Shown here piece after piece: positions 42,038 through 50,188 of a DNA stretch of 64,000 nucleotides. The position numbers and the translations under genes were made by a program. The stretch spans positions 45,553 to 109,552 of the forward strand of contig JBDLIT010000001.1 of assembly GCA_039714735.1 (NCBI GenBank), in the 5' to 3' direction. The number at the start of each line of letters is the position of its first letter. Position 1 is the first letter of the stretch. The DNA comes from JASJBU01 sp039714735 (GTDB taxonomy: Bacteria; Pseudomonadota; Gammaproteobacteria; Chromatiales; Chromatiaceae). The notes beneath the pieces are model-generated. The model did no database searches and was not told the origin of the DNA. It saw only the letters and a list, made by a program, of their open reading frames with translations.

Positions 42038-42961
42038 ATGGAATATTGGGCCGTCAAAATCGGTTACTTTCTTATCACCCTGGGCATAGTCACAGTCTAT
42101 GGACTGCTGCTTGGGGCCACCGTCGCGCGGACCATGGCAAAGGTGCAGGGACGTATCGGCATTCCCTACTGGCAACCCTTCCTGGATATCATCAAGAACC
42201 TGGGCAAGCGCACCGCAGTGAGCCACGGGGTGATGTTCTACCTGGGACCGGTGTTCCGTATTGCAGGTGGCATCGGCACCCTGGCCTTCATCCCGGTGAT
42301 CTACGGCAGTGAGATGTTTTCCAATTTCAACTTTGCCGGTGATCTGCTGTTGGCGATATATTTCGTCTTCTTCGGCCAGCTCGGCATGGCCCTGGGGGCC
42401 GGGGAGAGTGGTCACCCCTTCAGCGCCATCGGTGTGGCCCGTGGCCTGGGACAAATGACGGCCTATGAGGTGCCCTTTGCCCTCGCGATCATCGCCATCG
42501 TGATTCAGTACGATACCCTCTCCATCAACGAGATCGTCGCGGCGCAGCAGGGCGGGATGACCAACTGGACCCTGTTTACCAATCCCCTGGCGGTGGTTGC
42601 AGCAATGCTGGCCTTCCTGGGCATGACCGCCTATCCACCATTCGATGTGGTGACCGCGCCAAATGAGATACCGATCGGTCCGCCCACCGAGTATCACAGC
42701 TCATTTCTGGCGATGATGGCTACCAATCGCGCCATTTTCGCCGGCGCCAAGCTGATTCTGTTTATGGATCTGTTCTTCGGTGGCGCCAACGGGCTCATCG
42801 AGATGGTGATCAAGACCTGGGCCATCTACATGGTGGCGGTGGTGGTGGGCGCCTCCTTTCCGCGTTTTCGGGTCGATCAGTCGATTCGCTTCTTCCTGCG
42901 TATTCCGACCCTGATCGGCATTGCGTCGATCGCATTTGTACAGATTTTTCTCATCGCTTGA
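42038..42961 (+). CDS. NuoH-like membrane subunit (MbhM-like)
   Basis: A 307-residue respiratory-chain NADH dehydrogenase subunit 1 family protein with about eight helices that joins the membrane arm to the electron-transfer arm. Conserved parts are VQGRIGIPYWQPFLDIIKNLGKR, MALGAGESGHPFSAIGVARGLGQMTAYEVPFALAII and FDVVTAPNEIPIGPPTEYHSSFLAM, including charged residues of the E-channel. It is closer to the Mbh/Hyf/Ech type than to true NuoH in its QGRIGIP..QPFLD motif. It starts 3 bases after the fused antiporter gene. Confidence 0.92.
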   Translation: MEYWAVKIGYFLITLGIVTVYGLLLGATVARTMAKVQGRIGIPYWQPFLDIIKNLGKRTAVSHGVMFYLGPVFRIAGGIGTLAFIPVIYGSEMFSNFNFAGDLLLAIYFVFFGQLGMALGAGESGHPFSAIGVARGLGQMTAYEVPFALAIIAIVIQYDTLSINEIVAAQQGGMTNWTLFTNPLAVVAAMLAFLGMTAYPPFDVVTAPNEIPIGPPTEYHSSFLAMMATNRAIFAGAKLILFMDLFFGGANGLIEMVIKTWAIYMVAVVVGASFPRFRVDQSIRFFLRIPTLIGIASIAFVQIFLIA

Positions 42962-43001
42962 TTGTCTAACTATCAATTGATGACGATGACGGAGCTAGGT
43001 G

Positions 43002-43634
43002 ATGTTAACTAAAGACAAATCCCTCGGCCCAATGGCCAACGAAGGACTCACCGCGGAAGAGCAGGATCTGTTCTCGAACGCGCGACCCGTGCCCTACGAA
43101 CCCTATCCGGTCGAGGTGGTGGAGAAGTTCATCAACTGGGTCAGAGCGAATTCTCTTTGGTTGCTCGCCTTTGGCACCGGTTGCGGGGCGGTGGAACTCA
43201 ACCCGCTGATGACCTCGCGCTACGATGCCTACCGTTTCGGTGTTCAGCCGCGCCCCACGCCGCGCCAGGCTTCGGTGTTCATGATCGGCGGCTATGCCTC
43301 GGTAAAGACCCTGAAGCGTATCATCCGCTCTTATGAGCAGATGCAGGGCCCAAAATTCGTGGTGGCCCTGGGTATCTGCCCGGTGAATGGCGGCATGTAC
43401 TGGGACAGCTACAACACGGTGAATCAGTTCGACCTCTATATCCCGGTAGATCTCTATATTACCGGCTGTATGCCGCGTCCCGAGGTGTTGCTGGCCGGTG
43501 TGCTTGAGTTGAAGAAGAAGATCAAGGAGGGCCGCGCCGACGGCCATAACCGCTATATCGAGAACCTGGATTGGTACAAGGCCAACCAGAAACGCATCAT
43601 CAAGAACTGGGATATGCCGGACTACAGCTGGTAG
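43002..43634 (+). CDS. NuoB-like iron-sulfur subunit with three cysteines
   Basis: A 210-residue homologue of NuoB/MbhJ, the subunit that holds the last iron-sulfur cluster before the active site. The region normally reading CCAxE is GTGCGAVE, so one of the tandem cysteines is Gly; remaining ligands are C61, C126 (ALGICPVNGG) and C156 (ITGCMPRPE). The protein has no other cysteine. ATG 43002 is used, with GGAGC six bases upstream; an in-frame GTG just before it is less likely. A repeat-like gap of 140 bases separates it from the next subunit. Confidence 0.9.
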   Translation: MLTKDKSLGPMANEGLTAEEQDLFSNARPVPYEPYPVEVVEKFINWVRANSLWLLAFGTGCGAVELNPLMTSRYDAYRFGVQPRPTPRQASVFMIGGYASVKTLKRIIRSYEQMQGPKFVVALGICPVNGGMYWDSYNTVNQFDLYIPVDLYITGCMPRPEVLLAGVLELKKKIKEGRADGHNRYIENLDWYKANQKRIIKNWDMPDYSW

Positions 43635-43644
43635 CCCAATTTTT

Positions 43645-43729
43645 CCCTCTCCCAGCGGGGGACGCCTCCAGGGATGGAGGTGGTAGAGCGACGCAGGAAG
43701 CCAAAGCCGAGGGTTAGGGTGGGGGAGAG
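43645..43729. repeat. REP-like palindromic element inside the operon
   Basis: An imperfect long hairpin: CTCTCCC (43647-43653) pairs with GGGAGAG (43723-43729), and an inner hairpin CCTCCA-GGGA-TGGAGG lies at 43665-43680. The right end, GAGGGTTAGGGTGGGGGAGAG, resembles intergenic palindromes spread through many proteobacterial genomes. Only one copy is in this window. Confidence 0.55.
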
Positions 43730-43774
43730 TTTCTGGATATAAACTGACCATATATAAATTATAGATAGCAGACC

Positions 43775-44326
43775 ATGAGCGACGATCCAAAAAACATCAT
43801 CGACCAGCTTTCAGACCACTACTCCATTACCGAGGTCAAGGAGCAGAAGGCCAGCCTGCTGCTGCTGAAGATACCGAAGGAGGATGCAGTGCAGTTTATC
43901 CGCGAGTTGCGGGACGGTGAAAACTACACCCACCTGGCCTTCATGACGGCGATCGATTACATCGAAGACGAGCGCTTCACACTGACCTACATGCTGCATA
44001 ATTACGACCGCCACCATAATATCGCAGTGCATGTGGATATAGGCCGGGAACAGTCGGAGATGGAATCCATCCACGAGCTCTGGGCCCAGGCCGCCACCTA
44101 TCAGCGGGAGTTGCGGGAGATGTACGGTATCCGCTTCCCCGGCAGTCCGCGACTGGACGACGATTTTTGTCTGGAGGGTTGGGACGAGATTCCACCGATG
44201 CGCAAGGAGTTCGATACCGTGGCCTATAGCAAGGATCGCTTCTTCGACCGGGAAGGGCGTACTACCGAAGATCCCCGCGAGCACATGAAGCAGATCATGT
44301 ACCCGATCCATACCGATACCGACTGA
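43775..44326 (+). CDS. NuoC-like 30-kDa subunit (MbhK-like)
   Basis: A 183-residue soluble subunit of the complex I 30-kDa family. Motifs HLAFMTAIDYIEDERFTLTYML, REQSEMESIHELWAQAATYQRELREMYGIRFPG and DDFCLEGWDEIPPMRKEFDT match the NuoC core (E-R-E-x-x-D-x-x-G region, here ELREMYGI). No clear Shine-Dalgarno precedes the ATG, and a palindromic repeat lies upstream, so its translation may be weaker than that of its neighbours. It supports the NuoD-like subunit. Confidence 0.88.
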   Translation: MSDDPKNIIDQLSDHYSITEVKEQKASLLLLKIPKEDAVQFIRELRDGENYTHLAFMTAIDYIEDERFTLTYMLHNYDRHHNIAVHVDIGREQSEMESIHELWAQAATYQRELREMYGIRFPGSPRLDDDFCLEGWDEIPPMRKEFDTVAYSKDRFFDREGRTTEDPREHMKQIMYPIHTDTD

Positions 44327-44354
44327 TATACCAGAATTACGGAAACGCTAGAGC

Positions 44355-45491
44355 ATGCAAGAACAGAACGCGCCCATCGACCTGGAATCAGGTAAATACG
44401 TCAAGATTTGGCAGGGTCCGCAACACCCGGGTATCACCGGCAATATGTCCCTCGAGCTGATCCTGTGTGGTGATGAGGTGGTCGACTGCAAGACCCATGT
44501 GGGCTACTTGCACCGCGGCTTCGAAAAGCTCATGGAGCGCCGCACCTTCATTCAGAATTTCCCCATCGTGTGCCGTATCGCGGTGCCGGAACCTACCTTT
44601 AACGAATATCTCTACGCGGCGGCTGTGGAGGAATTATCGGGTATTGAGTCTCCCGAGCGAGCTCAGTGGTTGCGTACCCTCAACCTCGAGTTGATGCGCC
44701 TGGCCAGTTATCTGATGTGGTTGGGTGGAGTGGGTGCCGCCTTTGGTCAGGGCACTATCTACCAATGGACCGTTACCCACCGTGACTATGTGCTGGATCT
44801 GTTCGAGGAGATGACCGGCGCCCGTGTCTACCATATGTACATAGTCCCTGGCGGGGTGCGGGCGCGCCTGCCTGAAGGGTTTGAGGAGCGGGCCCGTGAT
44901 GTCTTGAACCGGGTCGAGAAGCTGCTCGGTGAAGTGGAAAAGGTATTATTCAAGAATGTGGTGTTCAAGATCCGCACCAAGGGGCTGGGCGTCATCTCGA
45001 AGGAAATGGTCGACCAATACGGCATAGTCGGGCCGAACGCCCGGGCCGCCGGTTTTGCGCGGGATCTGCGTCGGGACGAACCCTATCTGGTCTACGATCA
45101 ACTCGAATTCGATGTAATTACCGGTACCGAATCCGATACCTACGCGCGGGCGGTGGTACGCCATCAGGAGATGCTCGAAGGCATCCGCATGATGCGTCAG
45201 ATCCTCGACCGCATGCCGACTGAAGGCTCTTTCCAGGCCAAGATGCCCAATGTGCTGCACTGGGAGGTGCCGGCCGGTGAGACCTACGTCAAGGCCGAGT
45301 GCACCCGCGGTGAATACGGCTACTATATGGTGACCGACGGTAGCCAGTACGTGCGTCGGGTACATGTCCGGGGCCCGAGTTACACCCATGCGATTGCAGT
45401 GATGGAGAAGCTGGCGGTGGGCGCGAATATCGCCGACATTGCCGGACTGATGGTCTCCCTGCATACCTATCCACCTGAGATTGAGAGGTAA
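44355..45491 (+). CDS. NuoD-like 49-kDa subunit lacking hydrogenase and quinone residues
   Basis: A 378-residue homologue of NuoD/MbhL. GPQHPGITGN, VGYLHRGFEKLMERRTFIQN, ELMRLASYLMWLGGVG and VPGGVRARLP show the family clearly. The [NiFe] cysteine pairs are absent: the first site reads CRIAVPEP instead of R-I-C-G-x-C, and the C-terminus is HTYPPEIER instead of DPCxxC. The His of HPSTHG and the Tyr of the RxDY motif, which contact quinone in complex I, are Thr/Val-type here. It is therefore neither a hydrogenase nor an evident quinone reductase. Known residues of this subunit cannot tell us the acceptor. Confidence 0.9.
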   Translation: MQEQNAPIDLESGKYVKIWQGPQHPGITGNMSLELILCGDEVVDCKTHVGYLHRGFEKLMERRTFIQNFPIVCRIAVPEPTFNEYLYAAAVEELSGIESPERAQWLRTLNLELMRLASYLMWLGGVGAAFGQGTIYQWTVTHRDYVLDLFEEMTGARVYHMYIVPGGVRARLPEGFEERARDVLNRVEKLLGEVEKVLFKNVVFKIRTKGLGVISKEMVDQYGIVGPNARAAGFARDLRRDEPYLVYDQLEFDVITGTESDTYARAVVRHQEMLEGIRMMRQILDRMPTEGSFQAKMPNVLHWEVPAGETYVKAECTRGEYGYYMVTDGSQYVRRVHVRGPSYTHAIAVMEKLAVGANIADIAGLMVSLHTYPPEIER

Positions 45492-45495
45492 TAAC

Positions 45496-47283
45496 GTGAG
45501 TCTGAAAGATCTCATCTCACCCTTTTATGTCTGGCAGCGGGCCTTTGAAAAGCCTTACACCCAGAAGCACCCTATCGAAGAGCGACCCGGCGCCCCCCGT
45601 TATCGCGGTTTCCACGTCAATGTATTGGAAGAGTGCGTCGGCTGTGGCACCTGCGAGAGCATTTGTCAGAACCACGCAATCGACATGGTGCCGGTGGAGG
45701 GATTGGAACCCAAGCCGGGTGACAGCGGCCTGCGCCCCAAGTTCGACTACGGACGCTGTTGCTGGTGTGCTCTCTGCGTGGATATCTGTACCACCCGATC
45801 CCTGCGGCTCAGCAACGAGTATGCCTGGATCACCGAGGACCCGACCGATTTCAACTTCATCGCCGGCGTCGACAATATGTCCTGGAATGACCAGGAACTG
45901 GGCTACCGGCGTGACGACGACTACCACTTGTTGCGTGGTGAGCGCATCGATATGCAGATGCTGGCCCCCGAAGAGGGACTCAAATCCTTCGAAGAGGTGA
46001 TGAAAGGCTATACCGAGGCGGAGGCGAAAGACGAGGCCGACCGTTGTGTGGAATGCGGACTCTGCATCGCCACCTGTCCCGCACATATGTCGATCCCGGA
46101 TTATATCAAGACGGTGCGCGAAGGTGACTACGAGAAGGGTCTGCGCATCCTCTACGAGACCAATCCCTTCTCCTCCACTTGTGGGCGTATCTGTACCCAC
46201 CGTTGTGAGGAGGTCTGCCCGGTTGGCCATGAGGGTGATCCGCTGGCAATTCGCTGGCTCAAACGCGCCATCGTGGACCGGGTACCGAGAGAGCGTTACC
46301 GGGAGGTCCTGGGTGACGAGGTGGTGGAGAACGGCAAGAATGTGGGCATAGTCGGCGCCGGTCCCGGTGGTATGAGCGCGGCCTACTATTTGCGTCGTCT
46401 GGGCTACGGGGTGACCGTGTTCGAGGCCCAGGAGCGGGCCGGTGGTATGCTGCGCTACGGGGTGCCTTCCTACCGCCTGCCGGACGATCAGTTGGACAAG
46501 GACATAGAATATATCCGCTCCCTGGGCGTGGAGATGCGCTTCAATACCCGCGTCGGCAAGGAGGTGCAGTTCACTGAACTGATGGATAAATATGATGCGG
46601 TGTTCATGGCGCTTGGTTTGAATGTGCCCTCCAGTCTGCGGGTCAAGGGTGAGGATCACCCCAGGGTGCTCTCCGGACTGCAGGTGCTGGACGATGTAGC
46701 CAGTGGCAAGGATCCTGGTGTCGGGAAGAACGTGGCGGTCATCGGTGGCGGTAACGTGGCGATGGACGCGGCCCGGGTTTCCCGCCGTATGGGGGCGAAT
46801 GTCACTATTCTCTATCGCCGCCGCATCGAGGATATGCCCGCCGATCCGGAGGAGATCCATGAATCTCAGGCTGAGGATTGCAATATCGTGATCCAGGCGA
46901 TCCCGGTGGAGATCAAGGAGGCCGGGAGTCCGGATCAGGTGACCATTGCCTGGGGAGAGGCAGAGATGGTGGCTGACGACAAGGGCGGTCGACCACGTCC
47001 AGTGCTGCAGGAGGATCGCATGCACGAGGAGACCTATGACTGTGTTATTTCAGCCATTGGTCAGGGCGGTAATCTGGACTTCATTCCCGGCGAGTATCGC
47101 GATCAGATCGAATTCAAGTGGGGCAAATTCGTGCCCGGCGAATATCAGCGGACCGCGCTGCGGAAGCTCTTCGTGGGCGGTGATATCGCCAATAACACCG
47201 CAGATGCAATCAGCGCCATCGAGGACGGCCATCATGCTGCCCGGGGCATCCATAAATATCTTTCCGGTGAACTGGATTCCTGA
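45496..47283 (+). CDS. NuoI-like ferredoxin fused to GltD-like NAD(P)H flavoprotein
   Basis: A protein of about 595 residues. Residues 1-120 form a NuoI/MbhN-type ferredoxin with two [4Fe-4S] motifs (CVGCGTCESIC and CCWCALCVDIC). From about 180 it is GltD/NfnL-like: CVECGLCIATCP and CGRICTHRCEEVCP bind two more clusters, VGIVGAGPGGMSAAYYLRRLG binds FAD and VAVIGGGNVAMDAARV with YRRR binds NAD(P)H; the C-terminal FAD motif is FVGGDIANNTADAISAIEDG. Electrons would pass from NAD(P)H through FAD and clusters to the NuoB-like subunit. Start GTG 45496, 4 bases after the NuoD-like stop, with GAGAGG upstream. Confidence 0.9.
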   Translation: MSLKDLISPFYVWQRAFEKPYTQKHPIEERPGAPRYRGFHVNVLEECVGCGTCESICQNHAIDMVPVEGLEPKPGDSGLRPKFDYGRCCWCALCVDICTTRSLRLSNEYAWITEDPTDFNFIAGVDNMSWNDQELGYRRDDDYHLLRGERIDMQMLAPEEGLKSFEEVMKGYTEAEAKDEADRCVECGLCIATCPAHMSIPDYIKTVREGDYEKGLRILYETNPFSSTCGRICTHRCEEVCPVGHEGDPLAIRWLKRAIVDRVPRERYREVLGDEVVENGKNVGIVGAGPGGMSAAYYLRRLGYGVTVFEAQERAGGMLRYGVPSYRLPDDQLDKDIEYIRSLGVEMRFNTRVGKEVQFTELMDKYDAVFMALGLNVPSSLRVKGEDHPRVLSGLQVLDDVASGKDPGVGKNVAVIGGGNVAMDAARVSRRMGANVTILYRRRIEDMPADPEEIHESQAEDCNIVIQAIPVEIKEAGSPDQVTIAWGEAEMVADDKGGRPRPVLQEDRMHEETYDCVISAIGQGGNLDFIPGEYRDQIEFKWGKFVPGEYQRTALRKLFVGGDIANNTADAISAIEDGHHAARGIHKYLSGELDS

Positions 47284-47299
47284 CTGGGAGGGGGCTTAG

Positions 47300-47746
47300 A
47301 TGAATACTGTCAACGAGATTCTTGATTTCGCCATCGAACGCGAACAGGCTGCGGCCGATTTTTATAACGATCTGGCTGAGCGCGCCAACAGCGCCTGGAT
47401 GAAAGACATGCTGCTCTCCTTCAGCAAGGAGGAGATGCGTCACAAGGGCAAGCTCAAGTCGGTCAAGAAAGGCGAAAAATTACTTTCGTCTGCGCAGCAG
47501 GTTCAGGATCTTAAGATCAGTGACTATCTGGTGGACGTGGAGCCAGCGGGTGATATCAGTCTGCAGGACGCCATGATTGTAGCGATGAAGAGGGAGAAGG
47601 CGGCGTACCGTCTCTACTCCGACCTGGCCACCAAGGTGGATGATCTTGAAGTGAAGGACTTGTTTCTAAGTCTGGCTCAGGAGGAGGCCAAGCACAAACT
47701 CTATTTCGAGACCCAGTACGACGAGCAGATCCTGCGGGATAATTGA
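47300..47746 (+). CDS. Diiron ferritin-like (rubrerythrin-type) protein
   Basis: A 148-residue four-helix protein with duplicated diiron ligand sets: helix 1 EREQAAADFY, helix 2 EEMRH (E45/H48), helix 3 KREKAAYRLY (E99) and helix 4 EEAKH (E129/H132). The pattern fits the rubrerythrin erythrin domain without the rubredoxin part, so it might reduce peroxide or bind iron. It starts 16 bases after the NuoI-GltD gene behind GGGAGGGGG and ends the operon. It could be an acceptor-side partner, a protector of the iron-sulfur complex, or simply a hitch-hiker. Confidence 0.85.
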   Translation: MNTVNEILDFAIEREQAAADFYNDLAERANSAWMKDMLLSFSKEEMRHKGKLKSVKKGEKLLSSAQQVQDLKISDYLVDVEPAGDISLQDAMIVAMKREKAAYRLYSDLATKVDDLEVKDLFLSLAQEEAKHKLYFETQYDEQILRDN

Positions 47747-47796
47747 AGACTCATTGAGCCAGGCTTATCTTTAGCGGAAGAAAGCCTGTAAAAGAA

Positions 47797-47872
<76 letters not shown>

Positions 47873-48008
47873 CGAAGAGGCGACATTATAAGCGTGGAGT
47901 TTGATCCAGGTCTAGGAGACTGAAGGACTGATCTCAATATTTATCCGCTTATTCGAGCGCATTCGCTTTTACGACACACTCATTGGGCCTCAAGTTTCCA
48001 GATCTGAT

Positions 48009-49100
48009 TTATTCCCTTGTTGCATGCAAGGAGTAAGGGGCTGGAGCTAACAAAGGTTCTCTTCCCAAGACAAGATCGGCACACAAGTGGGCGGATGCCG
48101 GGCCCAGCACAACACCGTTACGAAAATGTCCTGCGTTGATATAGAGCCCCGGTAGCTCTGGGTGTGCGGTGATGTAAGGGACACCTGCCGGTGAACTGGG
48201 CCGCAGCCCTGCCCAGTGCTTTTCTATCGGATATTTTTTCAATACCGGAAAGCGTTCTGTGGCAATGGTATACAGTTCTTCTCGTGCTGCATGGGTGGTC
48301 TGTTTATCAAAACCAGTTTCCTCCAAGGTGCTGCCAAAAAGCACCCGGCCATCAATTCTGGGAATGATGTAACGGTTTTTTTCAAGGACAATGCGCTTGA
48401 TAACATCAGGTTCTGTTTTAAAGAGGAGCATTTGTCCTCTTACGGGATGTATGGCCGGTGGTGGTGTGACTCCATTAAGAAGTTGTCCCGTCCAGGCCCC
48501 GGCGCAGACCACCACAGCATCAGCCTCCAGAACTCCATCAGAAGTTTTTACACCCGACACGCTATTGTTGAGTATGTATAGGCCTGTGACAGGCTGCTTT
48601 AAGAGAAGCGATACTCCTCGTTGTTGGAGGTCTTCGACCAAGGCGCGCGCTAAACGGGGATTCCGTACATGGGCAATGTCAGACATCCAGATGGCATTGT
48701 TGGGTGGTGAGACGAGTGCCGGTTCGAGTGATCTGATCTTGTCCTGCGCAATCAGTTCAAGGTTCTTGGCATGGCGATCAGCCCAATCCAACGCCGCTGT
48801 TATCTCGTCAGGAGCGATGACTAGCATCCCGCGTGGGCTGTACTCCGGGTCAATTCCTGTAGAAAGTCTAAGATCATCACATATTTCAGTATAATTTCTC
48901 TGGCTCCAAGTGGCCAGATTTGTAATGCTGTCAGGATAGCGCCAGGGGTAGAGCGGGGAGAGAATGCCGCCGCCTGCCCAGGTGGATTCCCTGGCCATTT
49001 CGTGCTTTTCGATGAGAATGACTTGATTGCTGTCCACCGCTAATTCACGGGCGGTCAGCATGCCGAGTAGGCCGCCGCCAACAACAATGAAACGTGCCAT
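48009..49100 (-). CDS. thiO: ThiO, glycine oxidase-like FAD enzyme
   Basis: A 363-residue flavoenzyme of the D-amino acid oxidase fold, which oxidises glycine to the imine used in thiazole synthesis for thiamine. The FAD motif is VVGGGLLGMLTAREL, followed by ESTWAGGGILSPLYPW, GAWTG, HPVRGQMLLFK and the C-terminal INAGHFRNGVVLGPASA. No thiamine riboswitch was found upstream. The gene is divergent from the minor-pilin operon, the same neighbourhood as in Pseudomonas aeruginosa. Confidence 0.9.
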   Translation of the reverse strand: MARFIVVGGGLLGMLTARELAVDSNQVILIEKHEMARESTWAGGGILSPLYPWRYPDSITNLATWSQRNYTEICDDLRLSTGIDPEYSPRGMLVIAPDEITAALDWADRHAKNLELIAQDKIRSLEPALVSPPNNAIWMSDIAHVRNPRLARALVEDLQQRGVSLLLKQPVTGLYILNNSVSGVKTSDGVLEADAVVVCAGAWTGQLLNGVTPPPAIHPVRGQMLLFKTEPDVIKRIVLEKNRYIIPRIDGRVLFGSTLEETGFDKQTTHAAREELYTIATERFPVLKKYPIEKHWAGLRPSSPAGVPYITAHPELPGLYINAGHFRNGVVLGPASAHLCADLVLGREPLLAPAPYSLHATRE

Positions 49101-49199
49101 ATGATGAAATTTCCTGGATTCCTACCGTTCGTCGGTTATTTAAAGCAGTTTATCATCTCGGGCGGGACTTCTCCGTATGCTGTGCTAAAAGTTAGAGTC

Positions 49200-49712
49200 A
49201 TGAAAAAGAATTCAGGATTTACGCTTGTTGAATTGATGATCACCCTAACTGTGATGATCGTCTTGTTGTCAGTGGGAGTGCCAAGTTTTATTCAGACCAT
49301 AAGAATTAATAATACAGTAATGGAAGTTAATCGAATGGTAACGTCCCTCAATTTAGCTCGAAGCGAGGCTGTAAAAAGGCGTATGCAGGTGACAATCGCT
49401 AGAACCGGCGCAGAATGGGAGGATGGGTGGAGAATCTTTTCTGATCAGGATGGTGATGGAGTTCTGGATGCTGGAGATACAGAATTAAAAATTTATACGG
49501 CATTGCGCAATGGATATACCTTGAGAAGCGGAGGCAATATTGACGATTGGATTGCCTATCTGCCAACTGGAATGGGTAAAGGCAATGGTGGGCTTCCCAG
49601 CGATAGATTCAGGCTTTGTGCCGACGATCAGGATACAGCAACTGGACGTAGTATCGTAATCAACAATATAGGACGCTTAAGGATTGAGGATGGAACAGCA
49701 TCATGTCCATGA
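49200..49712 (+). CDS. fimU: FimU/GspH-type minor pilin
   Basis: A 170-residue prepilin, first of the operon for the type IV pilus initiation tip. The type III signal is cut at G-FTLVELMITLTVMIV with Glu5, followed by the GspH/FimT domain. ATG 49200 is chosen because it gives the usual short leader (MKKNSG); the open frame upstream is not typical. An acidic DQDGDGVLDAGDTE segment could bind calcium. Two cysteines near the C-terminus (LCADD, SCP) probably form a disulfide. Confidence 0.9.
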   Translation: MKKNSGFTLVELMITLTVMIVLLSVGVPSFIQTIRINNTVMEVNRMVTSLNLARSEAVKRRMQVTIARTGAEWEDGWRIFSDQDGDGVLDAGDTELKIYTALRNGYTLRSGGNIDDWIAYLPTGMGKGNGGLPSDRFRLCADDQDTATGRSIVINNIGRLRIEDGTASCP

Positions 49713-50188
49713 GATACCGAATGCAGAAGCCCTTATCCATGAAAAATCATTCCAATCATAATAAAAGTAAATGCCGAGGATTTTCACTCATTGAAGTATT
49801 GGTTACTTTTATTGTTCTTTCTGTTGGGCTGCTTGGCCTTGCAGCCTTACACGCGAATGGATTGAAGAATAATCAGAGTGCTTATTGGCGGTCACAGGCA
49901 ACGTTTCTGGCTTATGGCATTTTAGATTCCATGCGGGCAAACAGAGTTGCTGGCCTTGATGAAGACTACGACCTGGCACTAGCGGATAGCCCTGCAACAG
50001 GTACTAGCATAGCGGCTGTTGATTTGACAAATTGGATAAATACATTGTCTTCCACGCTACCCGCCGGTGATGGTTCGATCGACTGTGTTGCTGCCTCCTC
50101 AATTTGTACCGTTGTCGTTCAGTGGAATGACAGCATGGGAGAAGGGGGCAGCGATACGCAGCAGTTTACGGTCATGACGCAATTATGA
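49703..50188 (+). CDS. pilV: PilV-type minor pilin
   Basis: A 161-residue prepilin with the cleavage site G-FSLIEVLVTFIVLSVGLLGLAAL and the PilV-like following text (NNQSAYWRSQATFLAYGILDSMRANR). The leader before the cleavage is long from ATG 49703; in-frame ATGs at 49709 and 49739 would shorten it and are reasonable alternatives. It overlaps fimU by about 10 bases and pilW by 4, so the pilins are translated together. Two C-terminal cysteines are probably paired. Confidence 0.87.
   Translation: MSMRYRMQKPLSMKNHSNHNKSKCRGFSLIEVLVTFIVLSVGLLGLAALHANGLKNNQSAYWRSQATFLAYGILDSMRANRVAGLDEDYDLALADSPATGTSIAAVDLTNWINTLSSTLPAGDGSIDCVAASSICTVVVQWNDSMGEGGSDTQQFTVMTQL

Noticed and set aside
44355..45491. 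The complex-I-like operon as a membrane-bound [NiFe] hydrogenase
   Set aside because: The large subunit has none of the four nickel-binding cysteines, and no hydrogenase maturation genes are present in the window.
45517..47025. A 502-codon open frame on the minus strand
   Set aside because: It lies entirely antisense to the NuoI-GltD fusion, which has clear cofactor motifs; the minus frame has a histidine/isoleucine-rich unnatural composition caused by codon bias.
36438..47746. The operon as ordinary complex I (nuo)
   Set aside because: NuoE, F, G, J, L, M are absent, and MrpE, F, G, B and DUF4040 modules, which complex I lacks, are present.
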